Source: Agathobacter ruminis
Lineage (GTDB): Bacteria > Bacillota > Clostridia > Lachnospirales > Lachnospiraceae
Length of the DNA stretch: 64,000 nt
Direction: 5' to 3'
Assembly (NCBI RefSeq): GCF_002735305.1
Contig: NZ_PDYG01000134.1
Coordinates: 122,484-186,483 of the forward strand
Positions 1 through 9,587 of this stretch are shown here, in pieces; within the stretch, counting starts at the first letter, position 1; every line of letters starts with the position of its first letter. The position numbers were made by a program, and so were the translations under genes. A model generated the notes under the pieces. That model was not told where the DNA came from, did no database searches, and saw nothing but the letters and a program-made list of their open reading frames with translations.

Positions 1-221
1 GTGAAGGCAAGAAAAAAGCGGTTGCATCCATTACAATCGATCATGTATTTGTCATACATGAAATTAAGATAGTGGAAGGCGCAAAAGGATTGTTTATCGC
101 AATGCCAAGCCGCAAAGCGACGGACGGGAATTATCGGGATATCGCACATCCGATCAATACCGAGACACGCGAGATGTTACAAAATTTAATTATTCAGAAA
201 TACCTGGAGGAGTCGGATTAA
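1..221 (+). CDS. spoVG: SpoVG family protein, C-terminal part (5' end outside window)
   Basis: The reading frame enters from the left edge (first full codon at base 3) and stops at 219-221, leaving about 72 residues. The segments [20 protein letters not shown] and DIAHPI are hallmarks of SpoVG. SpoVG is a small conserved nucleic-acid-binding regulator; despite its sporulation name it also occurs in non-sporulating Firmicutes, so it does not prove sporulation. It lies directly upstream of pth, a neighbourhood shared with many Firmicutes. The start codon and promoter are not visible. Identification is confident; its targets cannot be inferred. Confidence 0.9.
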   Translation, partial: EGKKKAVASITIDHVFVIHEIKIVEGAKGLFIAMPSRKATDGNYRDIAHPINTETREMLQNLIIQKYLEESD

Positions 222-234
222 CCGACTCCTTATT
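208..234 (+). terminator. Hairpin overlapping the spoVG stop codon
   Basis: Nine-base perfect stem 208-216 / 222-230 with a five-base loop that contains the stop codon. The following stretch (TATTGGTGTT) is only weakly T-rich, so it may be an inefficient terminator or attenuator between spoVG and pth. Confidence 0.5.
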
Positions 235-265
235 GGTGTTACAGAAACAAAGACGGAGGAATAAC

Positions 266-853
266 ATGTTTTTGATAGTAGGTCTGGGAAATCCCGGAGA
301 CAAATATGAGCACACGAGACACAATGCGGGATTTGATACCATTGATTGTCTGGCAGATCAATATGGGATTTCCATTCGGGAGAAGAAGCACAAAGCACTC
401 TTGGGACAGGGAATGATTGAGGGGAACAAGGTGATTTTGGCAAAGCCACAGACCTTTATGAATTTAAGCGGAGAAGCGGTTGCGGAGATTTTGAATTATT
501 ACAAGATGGATCCGGAGACGGAGTTGATTGTAATCTTTGATGATATTTCACTCGATGCGGGAAATATCAGAATTCGCAAAAAAGGATCGGCCGGCGGACA
601 CAACGGCATCAAAAATATCATTGCAATGACCGGAACACAGAATTTCATGCGCATCAAAGTCGGCGTCGGCATGAAACCGGCCGGAGGAGATCTGGTGGCT
701 CATGTGATGGGGCGCCTGCCAAAGGATGAAGGCGAATATTTTGATCTTGCAAAAAAGAATACCTGCGAAGCAATCGCCATGATTCTGCGCGGCGAGATTG
801 ATCGTGCAATGAATGCATACAACAAAAAAGTTCGGGAGAAAGAAGAGGCATAA
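266..853 (+). CDS. pth: Peptidyl-tRNA hydrolase
   Basis: Cytosolic enzyme that cleaves the ester bond of peptidyl-tRNAs dropped from ribosomes and so recycles tRNA. The 195-residue product has the family's usual length. Visible signatures are the N-terminal GLGNPG (substrate-binding Asn9), HNAGF with catalytic His19, KPQTFMN, the FDD acidic segment near residue 93, and GSAGGHNG. The ATG at 266 is chosen because GGAGGA lies five bases upstream and the protein then begins MFLIVGLGNPG as in homologues; an upstream in-frame start at 233 would add an unsupported leader. The stop is one base before the mfd start, so the two are translationally close. Confidence 0.97.
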   Translation: MFLIVGLGNPGDKYEHTRHNAGFDTIDCLADQYGISIREKKHKALLGQGMIEGNKVILAKPQTFMNLSGEAVAEILNYYKMDPETELIVIFDDISLDAGNIRIRKKGSAGGHNGIKNIIAMTGTQNFMRIKVGVGMKPAGGDLVAHVMGRLPKDEGEYFDLAKKNTCEAIAMILRGEIDRAMNAYNKKVREKEEA

Positions 854-854
854 C

Positions 855-3800
855 ATGCGTGCATTTGTTGAACCAATTCTTCAAATGGGGCAATACCCAC
901 AATTAAAAAAAGCATTGAGTCAAAAAGGGCTCTTTCCGGTCACCGGCTGTATCGATTCTCAGAAATCTCATCTGATCTATGCAGCCGGCAATGGTCGTGC
1001 CCATAAACTGGTAGTAACCTTCCATGAACAGCGTGCAAGGGAACTCGCAGATGAATTGTCATTTTATGACGCATCGACGGTTTTTTATCCGGCAAAGGAT
1101 GTCCTGTTCTATCAGTCGGATATTCGAGGCAACATGCTGACTTCAGAGCGCATCAAGGCGCTCAAAATGATTGAGGAATCAAAGCAGATTACGGTAGTGA
1201 CGACATTCGATGCGCTGATGAATACGATGGCGATTGATGGCTTTTTAAATGCGATTCTGATGCTGTCGGTCGGCCAGTCCGTCATGCTTGATGAGATACA
1301 AAAGACACTGGTACGAATGGGATATGAAAAAGAATATCAGGTTGAAAACATGGGACAGTTTGCCATGAGAGGAGGAATCCTTGATGTATATCCTCTGACG
1401 GAGGACAATCCGATTCGAATCGAATTTTGGGGAGATGAGATTGACAGCATCCGTACCTTTGATGCGGAGAGCCAGAAATCCATTACAAACCTGGATGATA
1501 TCATGATTTATCCGGCTTCCGAGCTGGTGTTAACGGAGGAGGATCTCGAGTCCGGAATCGAAAAAATACAGGAAGAGACGGAGCGCATTTATGAGCAGTA
1601 TCGTTCGGAATTTAAGACCGAGGAAGCGCATCGTCTGCGTCAGCACTCGGAAGAACTGATTGAAGAATGGAGAGAACTGTCGGTTTATTCCGGAATCGAT
1701 GCCTATCTGTCCTATTTTTGTGAGAGACCTTCGTCGCTGTTGCAATTGTTTGACGCAAAGGATACGACCATCTTTTTTGATGAACTTGCAAGATGTATTG
1801 AGCGCGGTGATTCTACAGAGACAGAGTTTGCAGAGAGTATGAAGCAGCGTCTTGCGCTTGGATACATTTTGCCGGGACAGATGCGTGAATTGTATTCCTG
1901 CAAGGAGACGCTGGCACGATGTATGTCATTTGCGTGTATTTCGCTTGCGGCGCTCGACAATAAATCGCATGGCTTTAAGCTGACGGGCGAATTGGATCTG
2001 CATGTCAAGAGCATCAGCGGTTACAGCAGCAGTTTCGAATTGCTGGTCAAGGATATCCGCCAGTACAGCAAGAATCATTATCGCATGATATTGATGTCGA
2101 ATTCGCGCACCAGGGCAAAACGCCTTTGCGAAGACTTGCTTAACGAAGGAATCTCCGCTTTTTACACCGAGGATTATGACCATGAACTGCCGGAAGGCAT
2201 GGTAATGGTCTGCCGTGGCAGTCTGTCGCGCGGATTTGAATATCCGGTTTTGCGTTTTGCAATCATTACGGAATCGGATATCTTCGGTTCTCAACATGCA
2301 AAGAAAAAGAAAAAGCGCGTGCGCGCCTACGAGGGCGAAGCAATTTCTTCTTTTTCGGATTTGTCGGTCGGCGATTATGTCGTACATGAAAATCACGGCC
2401 TCGGTGTCTATCAGGGAATCGAAAAAATTGAAGTCGATCATACGATTAAAGACTATATCAAAATCCAGTATGCGGGCAGCTCAAATCTTTATATTCTGGC
2501 GACTCAGCTGGATCTGATTCAAAAATATGCCGGTAAAGATGCCAAAAAGCCAAAGCTGAACAAGCTTGGCGGACAGGAATGGGAACGGACCAAGTCGCGT
2601 GTGCGCGGTGCGGTCAAAGAGATTGCAGCCGACCTGGTACGCCTGTATGCGCTGCGCGAATCCAATACCGGTTTCGTCTACGGAGAGGACACTCCATGGC
2701 AGAAAGAATTTGAAGAACTGTTTCCATATGAGGAAACGGAAGATCAGCTTTCGGCAATCGCGGATACCAAACGCGATATGGAAAGCACCAAGATTATGGA
2801 TCGTCTGATTTGCGGAGATGTCGGATACGGCAAGACCGAAATCGCGATTCGTGCGGCCTTCAAAGCAGCTCAGGAAGGCAAGCAGGTTGCATATCTGGCA
2901 CCGACCACCATTCTGGCGCAGCAGGTATATAACAATTTCGCGGAGCGCATGAAAGAATTCCCGGTTCGTGTGGATCTGTTATGCCGTTTTCGCTCTGCGG
3001 CACAGCAGAAGCAGTCCATCGCCGACTTGCGGAAAGGACAGGTGGATATCATTGTCGGAACACATCGTCTCCTGTCAAAAGATGTGGTGTTCAAAGACCT
3101 CGGTCTGCTGATCATCGATGAAGAGCAGCGGTTCGGCGTGGCTCACAAAGAAAAAATCAAACAGATGAAGACCAACGTTGATGTCCTGACACTGACAGCA
3201 ACACCGATTCCGCGTACGCTTCACATGTCGCTGATCGGAATTCGCGATATGAGTGTGCTCGAGGAGCCGCCGATGGACCGACTTCCAATTCAGACATATG
3301 TGTTGGAATATAATGATGAACTCGTGCGCGAAGCGATTCTGCGTGAACTTGCAAGGGACGGACAGGTTTATTATGTCTACAACCGCGTGCGTGATATCGC
3401 GGATGTCGCGGCCAGAATCCAGTCGCTCGTACCGGACGCATCGGTGGCCTATGCCCATGGTCAGATGAAGGAGACGGAGCTTGAACGCATCATGTACAGC
3501 TTTATCAACGGTGAAATCGATGTGCTTGTCTCCACGACCATTATTGAAACCGGAATGGATATTTCCAATGTCAATACGATGATTATTCATGATGCGGACA
3601 ATATGGGCCTGTCCCAGCTGTACCAGCTGCGCGGACGCATCGGCCGCAGCAACAGGACCGCATATGCCTTTCTGATGTATCGTCGCAACAAATTCCTCAA
3701 GGAAGTGGCGGAAAAACGTCTGGCTGCGATTAAGGAATATTCCGATCTCGGAAGCGGATTTAAAATTGCAATGCGCGATCTCGAGATTCGCGGTGCGGGC

Positions 3801-4376
3801 AATCTGCTCGGTGCTGAGCAAAGCGGACACATGGAAGCGGTTGGATATGATCTGTATTGCAAAATGTTAAATGAAGCGGTCAAGGTCGAGAAGGGAATTG
3901 TGCCTGAAGAACGATTTGAGACTTCCATCGACATTGAAACCGATGCTTATATTCCAATCTCATATATTGCAAATGAATATCAGAAATTGGATATCTACAA
4001 GCGAATCGCGGGTGTTGAGACGCAGGAAGAATCCGAGGAGATGACGGAAGAACTGATTGACCGCTTCGGAGATCCGCCAAATGCGGTCATGAATCTGCTT
4101 CGGATTGCATGTCTGAAAGCGCAATGCCATAAAGCTTATATTGAAGATATCACCCAAAGAGGCGAGTCCGTAAAGATTACCATGTATGAAAAAGCACAAA
4201 TTGATGTGGCAAAAATTCCGGAACTCTTAGAAAAATTTTCGGGATTAAAATTTGTGCCGGATAAGCAAAAGCCTTATTTTACCTATCAAATCGGGGTTAA
4301 CAGTCGCGAGTCGGCCAAAGATATTTTGGAGACTCTTGAAAATATGACTTGCGCCTTTTTGAATTTGGTTCTATAA
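855..4376 (+). CDS. mfd: Transcription-repair coupling factor Mfd
   Basis: DNA translocase that removes RNA polymerase stalled at lesions and recruits UvrA. The 1173 residues match the full-length family. From the N-terminus: a UvrB-like module (about 1-330), an RNA-polymerase-interacting CarD/RID-like domain starting near residue 500 ([16 protein letters not shown]), then the RecG-like translocase with Walker [10 protein letters not shown] (about 653), DEEQ box (about 753) and motif [12 protein letters not shown] (about 920), and a C-terminal TRCF domain. ATG 855 follows the pth stop by one base, with a purine-rich AAGAAGAGG as ribosome site; 14 residues upstream are also open but would overlap pth. 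The pth-mfd pairing is conserved in Firmicutes. Confidence 0.97.
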   Translation: MRAFVEPILQMGQYPQLKKALSQKGLFPVTGCIDSQKSHLIYAAGNGRAHKLVVTFHEQRARELADELSFYDASTVFYPAKDVLFYQSDIRGNMLTSERIKALKMIEESKQITVVTTFDALMNTMAIDGFLNAILMLSVGQSVMLDEIQKTLVRMGYEKEYQVENMGQFAMRGGILDVYPLTEDNPIRIEFWGDEIDSIRTFDAESQKSITNLDDIMIYPASELVLTEEDLESGIEKIQEETERIYEQYRSEFKTEEAHRLRQHSEELIEEWRELSVYSGIDAYLSYFCERPSSLLQLFDAKDTTIFFDELARCIERGDSTETEFAESMKQRLALGYILPGQMRELYSCKETLARCMSFACISLAALDNKSHGFKLTGELDLHVKSISGYSSSFELLVKDIRQYSKNHYRMILMSNSRTRAKRLCEDLLNEGISAFYTEDYDHELPEGMVMVCRGSLSRGFEYPVLRFAIITESDIFGSQHAKKKKKRVRAYEGEAISSFSDLSVGDYVVHENHGLGVYQGIEKIEVDHTIKDYIKIQYAGSSNLYILATQLDLIQKYAGKDAKKPKLNKLGGQEWERTKSRVRGAVKEIAADLVRLYALRESNTGFVYGEDTPWQKEFEELFPYEETEDQLSAIADTKRDMESTKIMDRLICGDVGYGKTEIAIRAAFKAAQEGKQVAYLAPTTILAQQVYNNFAERMKEFPVRVDLLCRFRSAAQQKQSIADLRKGQVDIIVGTHRLLSKDVVFKDLGLLIIDEEQRFGVAHKEKIKQMKTNVDVLTLTATPIPRTLHMSLIGIRDMSVLEEPPMDRLPIQTYVLEYNDELVREAILRELARDGQVYYVYNRVRDIADVAARIQSLVPDASVAYAHGQMKETELERIMYSFINGEIDVLVSTTIIETGMDISNVNTMIIHDADNMGLSQLYQLRGRIGRSNRTAYAFLMYRRNKFLKEVAEKRLAAIKEYSDLGSGFKIAMRDLEIRGAGNLLGAEQSGHMEAVGYDLYCKMLNEAVKVEKGIVPEERFETSIDIETDAYIPISYIANEYQKLDIYKRIAGVETQEESEEMTEELIDRFGDPPNAVMNLLRIACLKAQCHKAYIEDITQRGESVKITMYEKAQIDVAKIPELLEKFSGLKFVPDKQKPYFTYQIGVNSRESAKDILETLENMTCAFLNLVL

Positions 4377-4377
4377 T
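4349..4377 (+). promoter_or_regulatory. SigA-type promoter for the PpiC-like lipoprotein gene
   Basis: TTGCGC (4349-4354), 17-bp spacer, TATAAT (4372-4377). The -10 box overlaps the mfd stop codon, so transcription would start near 4384, upstream of the 4422 start. Confidence 0.55.
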
Positions 4378-4421
4378 AATTCAGATAATGCCGTGTACTA
4401 GGCGAATTTTTAGGAGGAATC

Positions 4422-5495
4422 ATGAAGTTCAAATCGATGAGAGCAATTGCGCTTGCAGGCGTACTTGCGGCATCTGCATTGACCGGATGCGGAATAAATA
4501 AGGATGCGACAGTAGCAGTATTAGGCAATCAGGAAATCAAACTTGGGGTGGCTAACTTCTATGCCAGATATCAGCAGGCAAGTTTTAGCGACTATATTTC
4601 ATATTATGCATCATATTATCAGTATGAGGATCCATGGCATGAAGATCTCATGAGTTCAGGTGACACCACCGAAAACTCAATTAAGAGCAGTGTTATGGAG
4701 ACCGTCCATGAATGGTATACATTAAAAGCACACATGGATGAATACAAGGTTGCACTGACCGATGAGCAGGAAGAAAAGATCAAGAAGGCAGCAACCGATT
4801 TTATGGAGGCAAACAGCGAAGAGGCTTTGGCCGAGCTTGGTGCCACACAGGAAATCGTGGAAGAGGTACTTCGTTTAAACACCATTCAGCATATGATGCG
4901 TGAGGCAATCATTGCGGATGTGGATACCAATGTATCTGATGCGGAAGCAAATATGCGTGCATATTCCATCATTACCATTCCAATCGGTACCCATTATGAG
5001 GCTGACGGAAGCCAAAAGGAATATACCGATGATGAAGTGCAGCAGATGACTGCAAAGGCAAAAGAATTTGTGGCACGTGCAAAGTCTGCGGATGATAAGA
5101 CATATGAAGATCTTGCAAAAGAGTATGAATATACCGCATCAGCTGCAACCTATGATGCAGACAATGACACATTGGATGCACAGTTAAAGGAAGCGCTCGA
5201 CGGTCTCAAAGCCGGCGAGGATGCAACATTGGTTACAACCGATGCAAACCTTTATATTGTAAAGATCACTGCGGAGACAGATAAAGAAGCAACTGAGAAC
5301 AACCGTAAGAGCATCATCTCTGACCGCCAGGACAAGAAGTACAATGAAGTACTTTCTAAATGGCAGGAAGACGACGGATGGGAAATCAAAGAAAAAGTAT
5401 GGTCAAAAGTTGTTTTTGATGATTTCTTCTCTACATCAACAGAAGAAGATACGGAGAACGGAACAGAAGTCGGAACAGAGACCTCAACACAATAA
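4422..5495 (+). CDS. PpiC/PrsA-like foldase lipoprotein
   Basis: Probable extracytoplasmic peptidyl-prolyl isomerase or chaperone. The 357-residue protein begins with a lipoprotein signal ending in the lipobox LTGC (Cys about 23), so it should be lipid-anchored on the outer face. A SurA-like helical N-terminal domain (about 35-170) is followed by a rotamase-like region (about 175-280, containing IITIPIGTH, KSADDKTYEDLAKEY and a VTTDANLYIVKIT strand). The parvulin core looks divergent: I cannot trace all catalytic residues, so a pure chaperone role is possible. The tail (about 335-357) is Thr/Glu-rich. AGGAGG lies seven bases before the ATG. A foldase at this position after mfd is common in Clostridia. 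Confidence 0.8.
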   Translation: MKFKSMRAIALAGVLAASALTGCGINKDATVAVLGNQEIKLGVANFYARYQQASFSDYISYYASYYQYEDPWHEDLMSSGDTTENSIKSSVMETVHEWYTLKAHMDEYKVALTDEQEEKIKKAATDFMEANSEEALAELGATQEIVEEVLRLNTIQHMMREAIIADVDTNVSDAEANMRAYSIITIPIGTHYEADGSQKEYTDDEVQQMTAKAKEFVARAKSADDKTYEDLAKEYEYTASAATYDADNDTLDAQLKEALDGLKAGEDATLVTTDANLYIVKITAETDKEATENNRKSIISDRQDKKYNEVLSKWQEDDGWEIKEKVWSKVVFDDFFSTSTEEDTENGTEVGTETSTQ

Positions 5496-5507
5496 AAGGG
5501 AAATTGT

Positions 5508-6803
5508 ATGGCTGAGAAATATGTGATTAAGGGCGGAACGCCCCTGCAAGGTGAGGTCGAAATCGGCGGAGCAAAGAATGCGGCATTGGCAATTTTGGCT
5601 GCAGCGATTATGACTGATGAAACCGTGACCATTGACAACATGCCGAATGTGCGTGATACCAATACGCTTCTGCAGGCAATCGAGGAGATTGGTGCACATG
5701 TTGAGCGTGTCAATGATCATAAAGTGAAAATTAATGGCTCGTTCATTCGAGATGTGAATGTGGACAACGAATTCATTCGAATGATTCGTGCATCATACTA
5801 TCTGATTGGTGCACTTCTTGGAAAATATAAAAAGGCAGCAGTTGCACTTCCGGGTGGATGTGACATCGGAAGCCGGCCGATTGACCTTCATATGAAGGGA
5901 TTTCGTGCGATGGGCGCGAAGGTGGATGTCGCACACGGACTTGTATGCGCAGAGGCAGAAAATCTGACCGGAGCGCATATTTACATGGACAAAGTGTCTG
6001 TAGGTGCAACCATCAATATTATGATGGCGGCTGCCATGGCAGACGGTAAGACGGTAATTGAGAATGCCGCAAAAGAACCGCATGTCGTAGATGTTGCGAA
6101 CTTCCTGAACAGCATGGGAGCCAATATCCGCGGTGCAGGTACGGATGTGATCCGAATCAAAGGTGTGGAGCGTTTGCATGCGACAGATTATTCCGTGATT
6201 CCTGATCAGATTGAAGCAGGTACATTTATGTTTGCGGCAGCTGCAACCGGCGGAGATGTTGTGGTTAAGAATGTCATTCCAAAGCATCTGGAAGCAACCA
6301 GCGCCAAATTATTGGAAGTGGGATGCCGTGTCATCGAATATGATGATGCCGTTCGCGTAATTGCAGATGGCAAATTACAGCATACCCAGGTGACAACCCT
6401 GCCTTATCCGGGATTCCCGACAGATATGCAGCCACAGATGGCAGTTGTACTCGCACTGGCGGAAGGTACCAGTACCATCACGGAAAGCATTTTTGAAAAC
6501 CGCTTTAAATATGTCGATGAATTGACCCGTATGGGCGCAGATATCAAAGTTGAGAGCAATATCGCAATCATTAACGGCGTTGAGCATTTCTCCAGTGCCC
6601 GTGTCAGTGCACCGGATTTGCGCGCAGGAGCTGCACTCGTAATCGCAGGTCTGACCGCGGAAGGCTTTACCACGGTTGACAGCATTCATTACATTCAGCG
6701 CGGATATGAGAATTTTGAAGTGAAACTTCGCGAACTTGGTGCGGATATTATTCGTACAGAGGATGAGCGTGAAATTCAAAAATTCAAATTAAAAACATCA
6801 TAA
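5508..6803 (+). CDS. murA: UDP-N-acetylglucosamine 1-carboxyvinyltransferase
   Basis: Transfers enolpyruvate from PEP to UDP-GlcNAc, the first committed step of peptidoglycan synthesis, in the cytosol. The 431-residue length is normal. The active-site loop is present as PGGCDIGSRP with Cys118, the nucleophile targeted by fosfomycin, and the conserved Lys23-Asn24 lies in GGAKNAALA. Two inside-out alpha/beta domains are implied by the EPSP-synthase-like repeats. It lies 12 bases after the foldase gene, so the two are probably cotranscribed. Firmicutes often carry two MurA paralogues; only this one is in the window. Confidence 0.97.
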   Translation: MAEKYVIKGGTPLQGEVEIGGAKNAALAILAAAIMTDETVTIDNMPNVRDTNTLLQAIEEIGAHVERVNDHKVKINGSFIRDVNVDNEFIRMIRASYYLIGALLGKYKKAAVALPGGCDIGSRPIDLHMKGFRAMGAKVDVAHGLVCAEAENLTGAHIYMDKVSVGATINIMMAAAMADGKTVIENAAKEPHVVDVANFLNSMGANIRGAGTDVIRIKGVERLHATDYSVIPDQIEAGTFMFAAAATGGDVVVKNVIPKHLEATSAKLLEVGCRVIEYDDAVRVIADGKLQHTQVTTLPYPGFPTDMQPQMAVVLALAEGTSTITESIFENRFKYVDELTRMGADIKVESNIAIINGVEHFSSARVSAPDLRAGAALVIAGLTAEGFTTVDSIHYIQRGYENFEVKLRELGADIIRTEDEREIQKFKLKTS

Positions 6804-6814
6804 AGATAAAAAGA

Positions 6815-6846
6815 AAAAGATTCGGGTTTGTGCCCGAATCTTTTTT
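6815..6846. terminator. Bidirectional terminator between murA and the HD-GYP gene
   Basis: Nine-bp perfect stem 6818-6826 / 6833-6841 with a six-base loop, flanked by an A-run on the left and T-run on the right. It can end both convergent transcripts. Confidence 0.85.
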
Positions 6847-6850
6847 GATT

Positions 6851-8029
6851 TTAAATGATTGCTTTGATAAACAAATCTCTCGTATGAGACAAATCGATAA
6901 TCGAATTGTCATCAAATTTGACCATCGGTCTTGAAAGGTCATTTTTGTTTAACATAATGATTTTGCAAGAACGACCGTCATTGAGTACAACGCGGTTGCT
7001 CTGATAGGTCATCGCAATCTGTCGAAGGAAGGTCATGATAAATTTGATTGGATACTTTTGGAATCCTTCTTCTTCGAATTTGGCGATTACCTGGAACGCA
7101 CAAAGCGGAATACGATAGCTTCTTGCGGCGGTCATGGCATCATAGACATCGGCGATTGCAATGATCATCGCAACTTCATCGATGTTGTCCTCGTCGAGAC
7201 CGGTTGGATATCCGCTGCCGTCACAACGCTCATGGTGCTGCAGAGTGGCTTTCTTGATGCGGGAATCCAAATCCATTCCTTTGATCAGTTTATATCCGAG
7301 TTTTGGATGGCTGCGAATCAGATCGAATTCTTCATCGGTCAGCTTTCCCTGTTTGTTCAATACTTCTTCCGGAATCAGGCATTTGCCAATATCATGAATC
7401 AGTCCGGCTTCCGTGATGATATCCAAAGACTGTTTGTCGATACGGAGCCAGCGTCCGATCATGCGCGCTACCAGAGCCACGTTGATGGAATGTGCATAGA
7501 TGGTATCATCCAGTGCACGAAGGTTGTTCAACATATCAAACAATTCAACAATGGTATCTCTCTTTTGATAAAGCGGCTTGATGGATTCAAGCAATTCCTC
7601 GGGATTCAGTGGGGTACCTTTGTCAATGGCTGCGGCAAAAGCATCCTTCAATACAGAGATGGCATGATAATATTCCATCTGAAATCCCATGAATTGCGGA
7701 GACTCCGCAACACGCTGTTTGGCAGTTTTGGATTCCTTGATATAGGTATGCTCCATTGTCGGCCGTTCAGGCTTGACCGGCTCTGGCTTGACCGGTTCTT
7801 CTACTACAGGCTGTTCGCTTGCAGAAAGTGTCTGCTCGACGACTTCCGCAACGGCCTGATGTGGATCGTCCTCTACCTGTGCAAAATCGACACGATAGAG
7901 TTTCATGCGGTTGATTAATTGCCGTGTTACTTCTCCACCGGCCTCCCCCAGAATCTGTCCTGTTTGGGTCTTAACCGTGCCTACCAGGATCATTCCCGGC
8001 TGTAACTCGTGCGGGGTTAAAGTCCTCAT
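6851..8029 (-). CDS. HD-GYP domain protein, probable cyclic-di-GMP phosphodiesterase
   Basis: The 392-residue protein has an N-terminal DUF3391-like segment (ELQPGMILVG), a charged linker with repeated KPE/VKPE motifs (about 75-95), and a C-terminal HD-GYP domain. All catalytic signatures are present: HDIGK (His212-Asp213), SHPKLGYKLI, and HHE..DGSGYP (about 265-274). HD-GYP enzymes hydrolyse cyclic di-GMP; there is no membrane segment, so it is cytosolic. The ATG at 8029 is preferred over the in-frame TTG at 8041 because GGAGG sits six bases upstream of it. It has its own promoter and faces metK. A degenerate paralogue lies at 35168-36376. Confidence 0.9.
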   Translation of the reverse strand: MRTLTPHELQPGMILVGTVKTQTGQILGEAGGEVTRQLINRMKLYRVDFAQVEDDPHQAVAEVVEQTLSASEQPVVEEPVKPEPVKPERPTMEHTYIKESKTAKQRVAESPQFMGFQMEYYHAISVLKDAFAAAIDKGTPLNPEELLESIKPLYQKRDTIVELFDMLNNLRALDDTIYAHSINVALVARMIGRWLRIDKQSLDIITEAGLIHDIGKCLIPEEVLNKQGKLTDEEFDLIRSHPKLGYKLIKGMDLDSRIKKATLQHHERCDGSGYPTGLDEDNIDEVAMIIAIADVYDAMTAARSYRIPLCAFQVIAKFEEEGFQKYPIKFIMTFLRQIAMTYQSNRVVLNDGRSCKIIMLNKNDLSRPMVKFDDNSIIDLSHTRDLFIKAII

Positions 8030-8059
8030 TTTTACCTCCAATAAACACTACTACTTGAA

Positions 8060-8088
8060 ATTATAATTTTTTGCATATGTAAAGTCAA
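8060..8088 (-). promoter_or_regulatory. SigA-type promoter for the HD-GYP gene
   Basis: On the minus strand: TTGACT (8088-8083), 17-bp spacer, TATAAT (8065-8060). Its -35 box is only 11 bp from the divergent metK -35 box. Confidence 0.75.
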
Positions 8089-8099
8089 CAAATAAGGGG

Positions 8100-8128
8100 T
8101 TGACAATTGAAAGAAATTAGAGTATTGT
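8100..8128 (+). promoter_or_regulatory. SigA-type promoter of metK
   Basis: Consensus TTGACA (8100-8105), 17-bp spacer, TATTGT (8123-8128). Transcription would start near 8135, just ahead of the riboswitch. Confidence 0.75.
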
Positions 8129-8141
8129 CATTATACGATTT

Positions 8142-8249
8142 TCTCTTATTCAGAGTGGTGGAGATACATAGGATCGATGAAGCCACAGCAACCCCGTCCG
8201 AAGAGACCGGAAGGTGCTAACCTGAGCGAACTAATCGAACGATAAGAGG
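8142..8249 (+). promoter_or_regulatory. SAM-I (S-box) riboswitch
   Basis: Carries the S-box landmarks in order: CTTAT...CAGAG at the P1 base, GGTGGAG, GATGAAGCC...CAGCAACC, GGAAGGTGCTAACC, and closing GATAAGAG pairing with the 5' CTTAT. It binds S-adenosylmethionine and favours the downstream terminator, so metK would be switched off when SAM is plentiful. Confidence 0.95.
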
Positions 8250-8274
8250 ATTTGTTGATATCACATTTACGAAT

Positions 8275-8298
8275 CCGCCCTTATCGGCGGCTTTTTTT
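8275..8298 (+). terminator. Riboswitch expression-platform terminator
   Basis: CCGCC (8275-8279) pairs with GGCGG (8286-8290), followed by a run of seven T. It lies between the SAM aptamer and metK, as expected for SAM-controlled premature termination. Confidence 0.85.
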
Positions 8299-8323
8299 AT
8301 ACAGAAAAGGAGATCATTCTATT

Positions 8324-9508
8324 ATGGAAAAACTATTATTTACATCTGAATCAGTTACCGAAGGACATCCTGACAAGGTATGTGATGCGGTTTCGGATGC
8401 GATTCTTGATGCGTGTCTGGAACAGGATCCGATGAGCCGTGTGGCTTGTGAGACAGCTGCCTGCACCGGATTTGTTCTGGTAACCGGTGAAATTACGACA
8501 AAGGCACAGATTGATGTGCCATCCATCGTCCGCAAGACTGTTCTTGAAATCGGATATGATGACGGAGCAAAGGGACTCGATGGTAATTCCTGTGCGGTTA
8601 TGGTTGCATTGGACCAGCAGTCTGCCGATATCGCAATGGGTGTTGACAAGGCACTCGAGGCAAAGGAAGGTAGTCTGACCGATGAACTCGATACCGGAGC
8701 CGGTGATCAGGGTATGATGTTTGGTTATGCGACCAATGAAACCGCAGAACTGATGCCATATCCAATCTCTCTTGCCCACAAGCTTGCTTTGCAGCTGACC
8801 AAGGTGCGCAAGGACGGCACATTGTCATATCTTCGTCCGGACGGCAAGACCCAGGTGTCTGTAGAATATGACGAAAACGGACAACCGAAGCGTCTTGAAG
8901 CTGTCGTACTCAGTACCCAGCACAGCGAAGATGTCACCCAGGAGCAGATTCATGCAGACATCAAAAAATATGTATTTGATCCGGTTATTCCGCAGGAAAT
9001 GGTGGATGCACAGACCAAATTTTTCATCAATCCGACCGGCCGTTTCGTAATCGGCGGACCTCACGGAGATGCAGGTCTGACCGGACGTAAAATCATTGTA
9101 GATACCTACGGCGGAATGGCGCGCCACGGCGGCGGTGCATTCTCCGGAAAAGACTGTACCAAGGTTGACCGTTCGGCTGCATATGCTGCCCGCTATGTTG
9201 CGAAGAACATTGTCGCTGCAGGTCTTGCAGATCGCTGCGAGATTCAGCTTTCTTACGCCATCGGTGTGGCTCAGCCAACCTCCATCATGGTGGATACGTT
9301 CGGAACCGGAAAGCTCTCCAATGAAAAACTTGTCGAAATCGTGCGCGAGACATTCGATCTTCGTCCGGCCGGCATCATCAAGATGCTTGACCTGCGTCGC
9401 CCAATCTATCGCGGCACCGCAGCTTACGGACATTTCGGTCGTACCGACCTCAATCTCCCATGGGAGAAGACCGACAAGGTTGCAGAATTACAGCAAAAAG
9501 CAAAATAG
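8324..9508 (+). CDS. metK: S-adenosylmethionine synthetase
   Basis: Makes SAM from methionine and ATP in the cytosol. The 394-residue product has family length and all three signatures: [12 protein letters not shown] at the N-terminus (ATP site), the GAGDQG hexapeptide, and [15 protein letters not shown] with the phosphate-binding glycine loop GGGAFSGKD downstream. ATG 8324 follows AAGGAG by eleven bases; a further upstream frame opening overlaps the terminator and is not credible. Regulation is through the SAM-I riboswitch immediately upstream. Monocistronic: terminators flank it on both sides. Confidence 0.98.
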   Translation: MEKLLFTSESVTEGHPDKVCDAVSDAILDACLEQDPMSRVACETAACTGFVLVTGEITTKAQIDVPSIVRKTVLEIGYDDGAKGLDGNSCAVMVALDQQSADIAMGVDKALEAKEGSLTDELDTGAGDQGMMFGYATNETAELMPYPISLAHKLALQLTKVRKDGTLSYLRPDGKTQVSVEYDENGQPKRLEAVVLSTQHSEDVTQEQIHADIKKYVFDPVIPQEMVDAQTKFFINPTGRFVIGGPHGDAGLTGRKIIVDTYGGMARHGGGAFSGKDCTKVDRSAAYAARYVAKNIVAAGLADRCEIQLSYAIGVAQPTSIMVDTFGTGKLSNEKLVEIVRETFDLRPAGIIKMLDLRRPIYRGTAAYGHFGRTDLNLPWEKTDKVAELQQKAK

Positions 9509-9519
9509 TCTGAATCAAG

Positions 9520-9554
9520 ATGACCGGAATGTCAAGCATTCCGGTCATTTTTTT
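9520..9554 (+). terminator. Intrinsic terminator after metK
   Basis: Twelve-bp perfect stem 9520-9531 / 9537-9548, five-base loop, then a T-run to 9554. Confidence 0.92.
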
Positions 9555-9581
9555 CACGCTCAGACGGATTTATGATATAAT
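9553..9581 (+). promoter_or_regulatory. Extended -10 promoter giving a probable leaderless mRNA
   Basis: TGATATAAT (9573-9581; perfect TATAAT with the extended TG) and a weak -35 (TTCACG, 9553-9558). The expected start site, about seven bases after the -10 box, coincides with the kinase ATG at 9588, and no ribosome-binding site fits between. Confidence 0.65.
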
Positions 9582-9587
9582 ACCCTT

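Noticed and set aside
4422..5495. Calling the lipoprotein a proven PrsA
   Set aside because: The parvulin domain is divergent and catalytic residues cannot all be traced, so only a PpiC/PrsA-like label is given.
7058..7918. A 286-codon open frame antisense to the HD-GYP gene
   Set aside because: It is the mirror of a coding region with strong family signatures; no promoter, ribosome site or protein-like pattern supports it.
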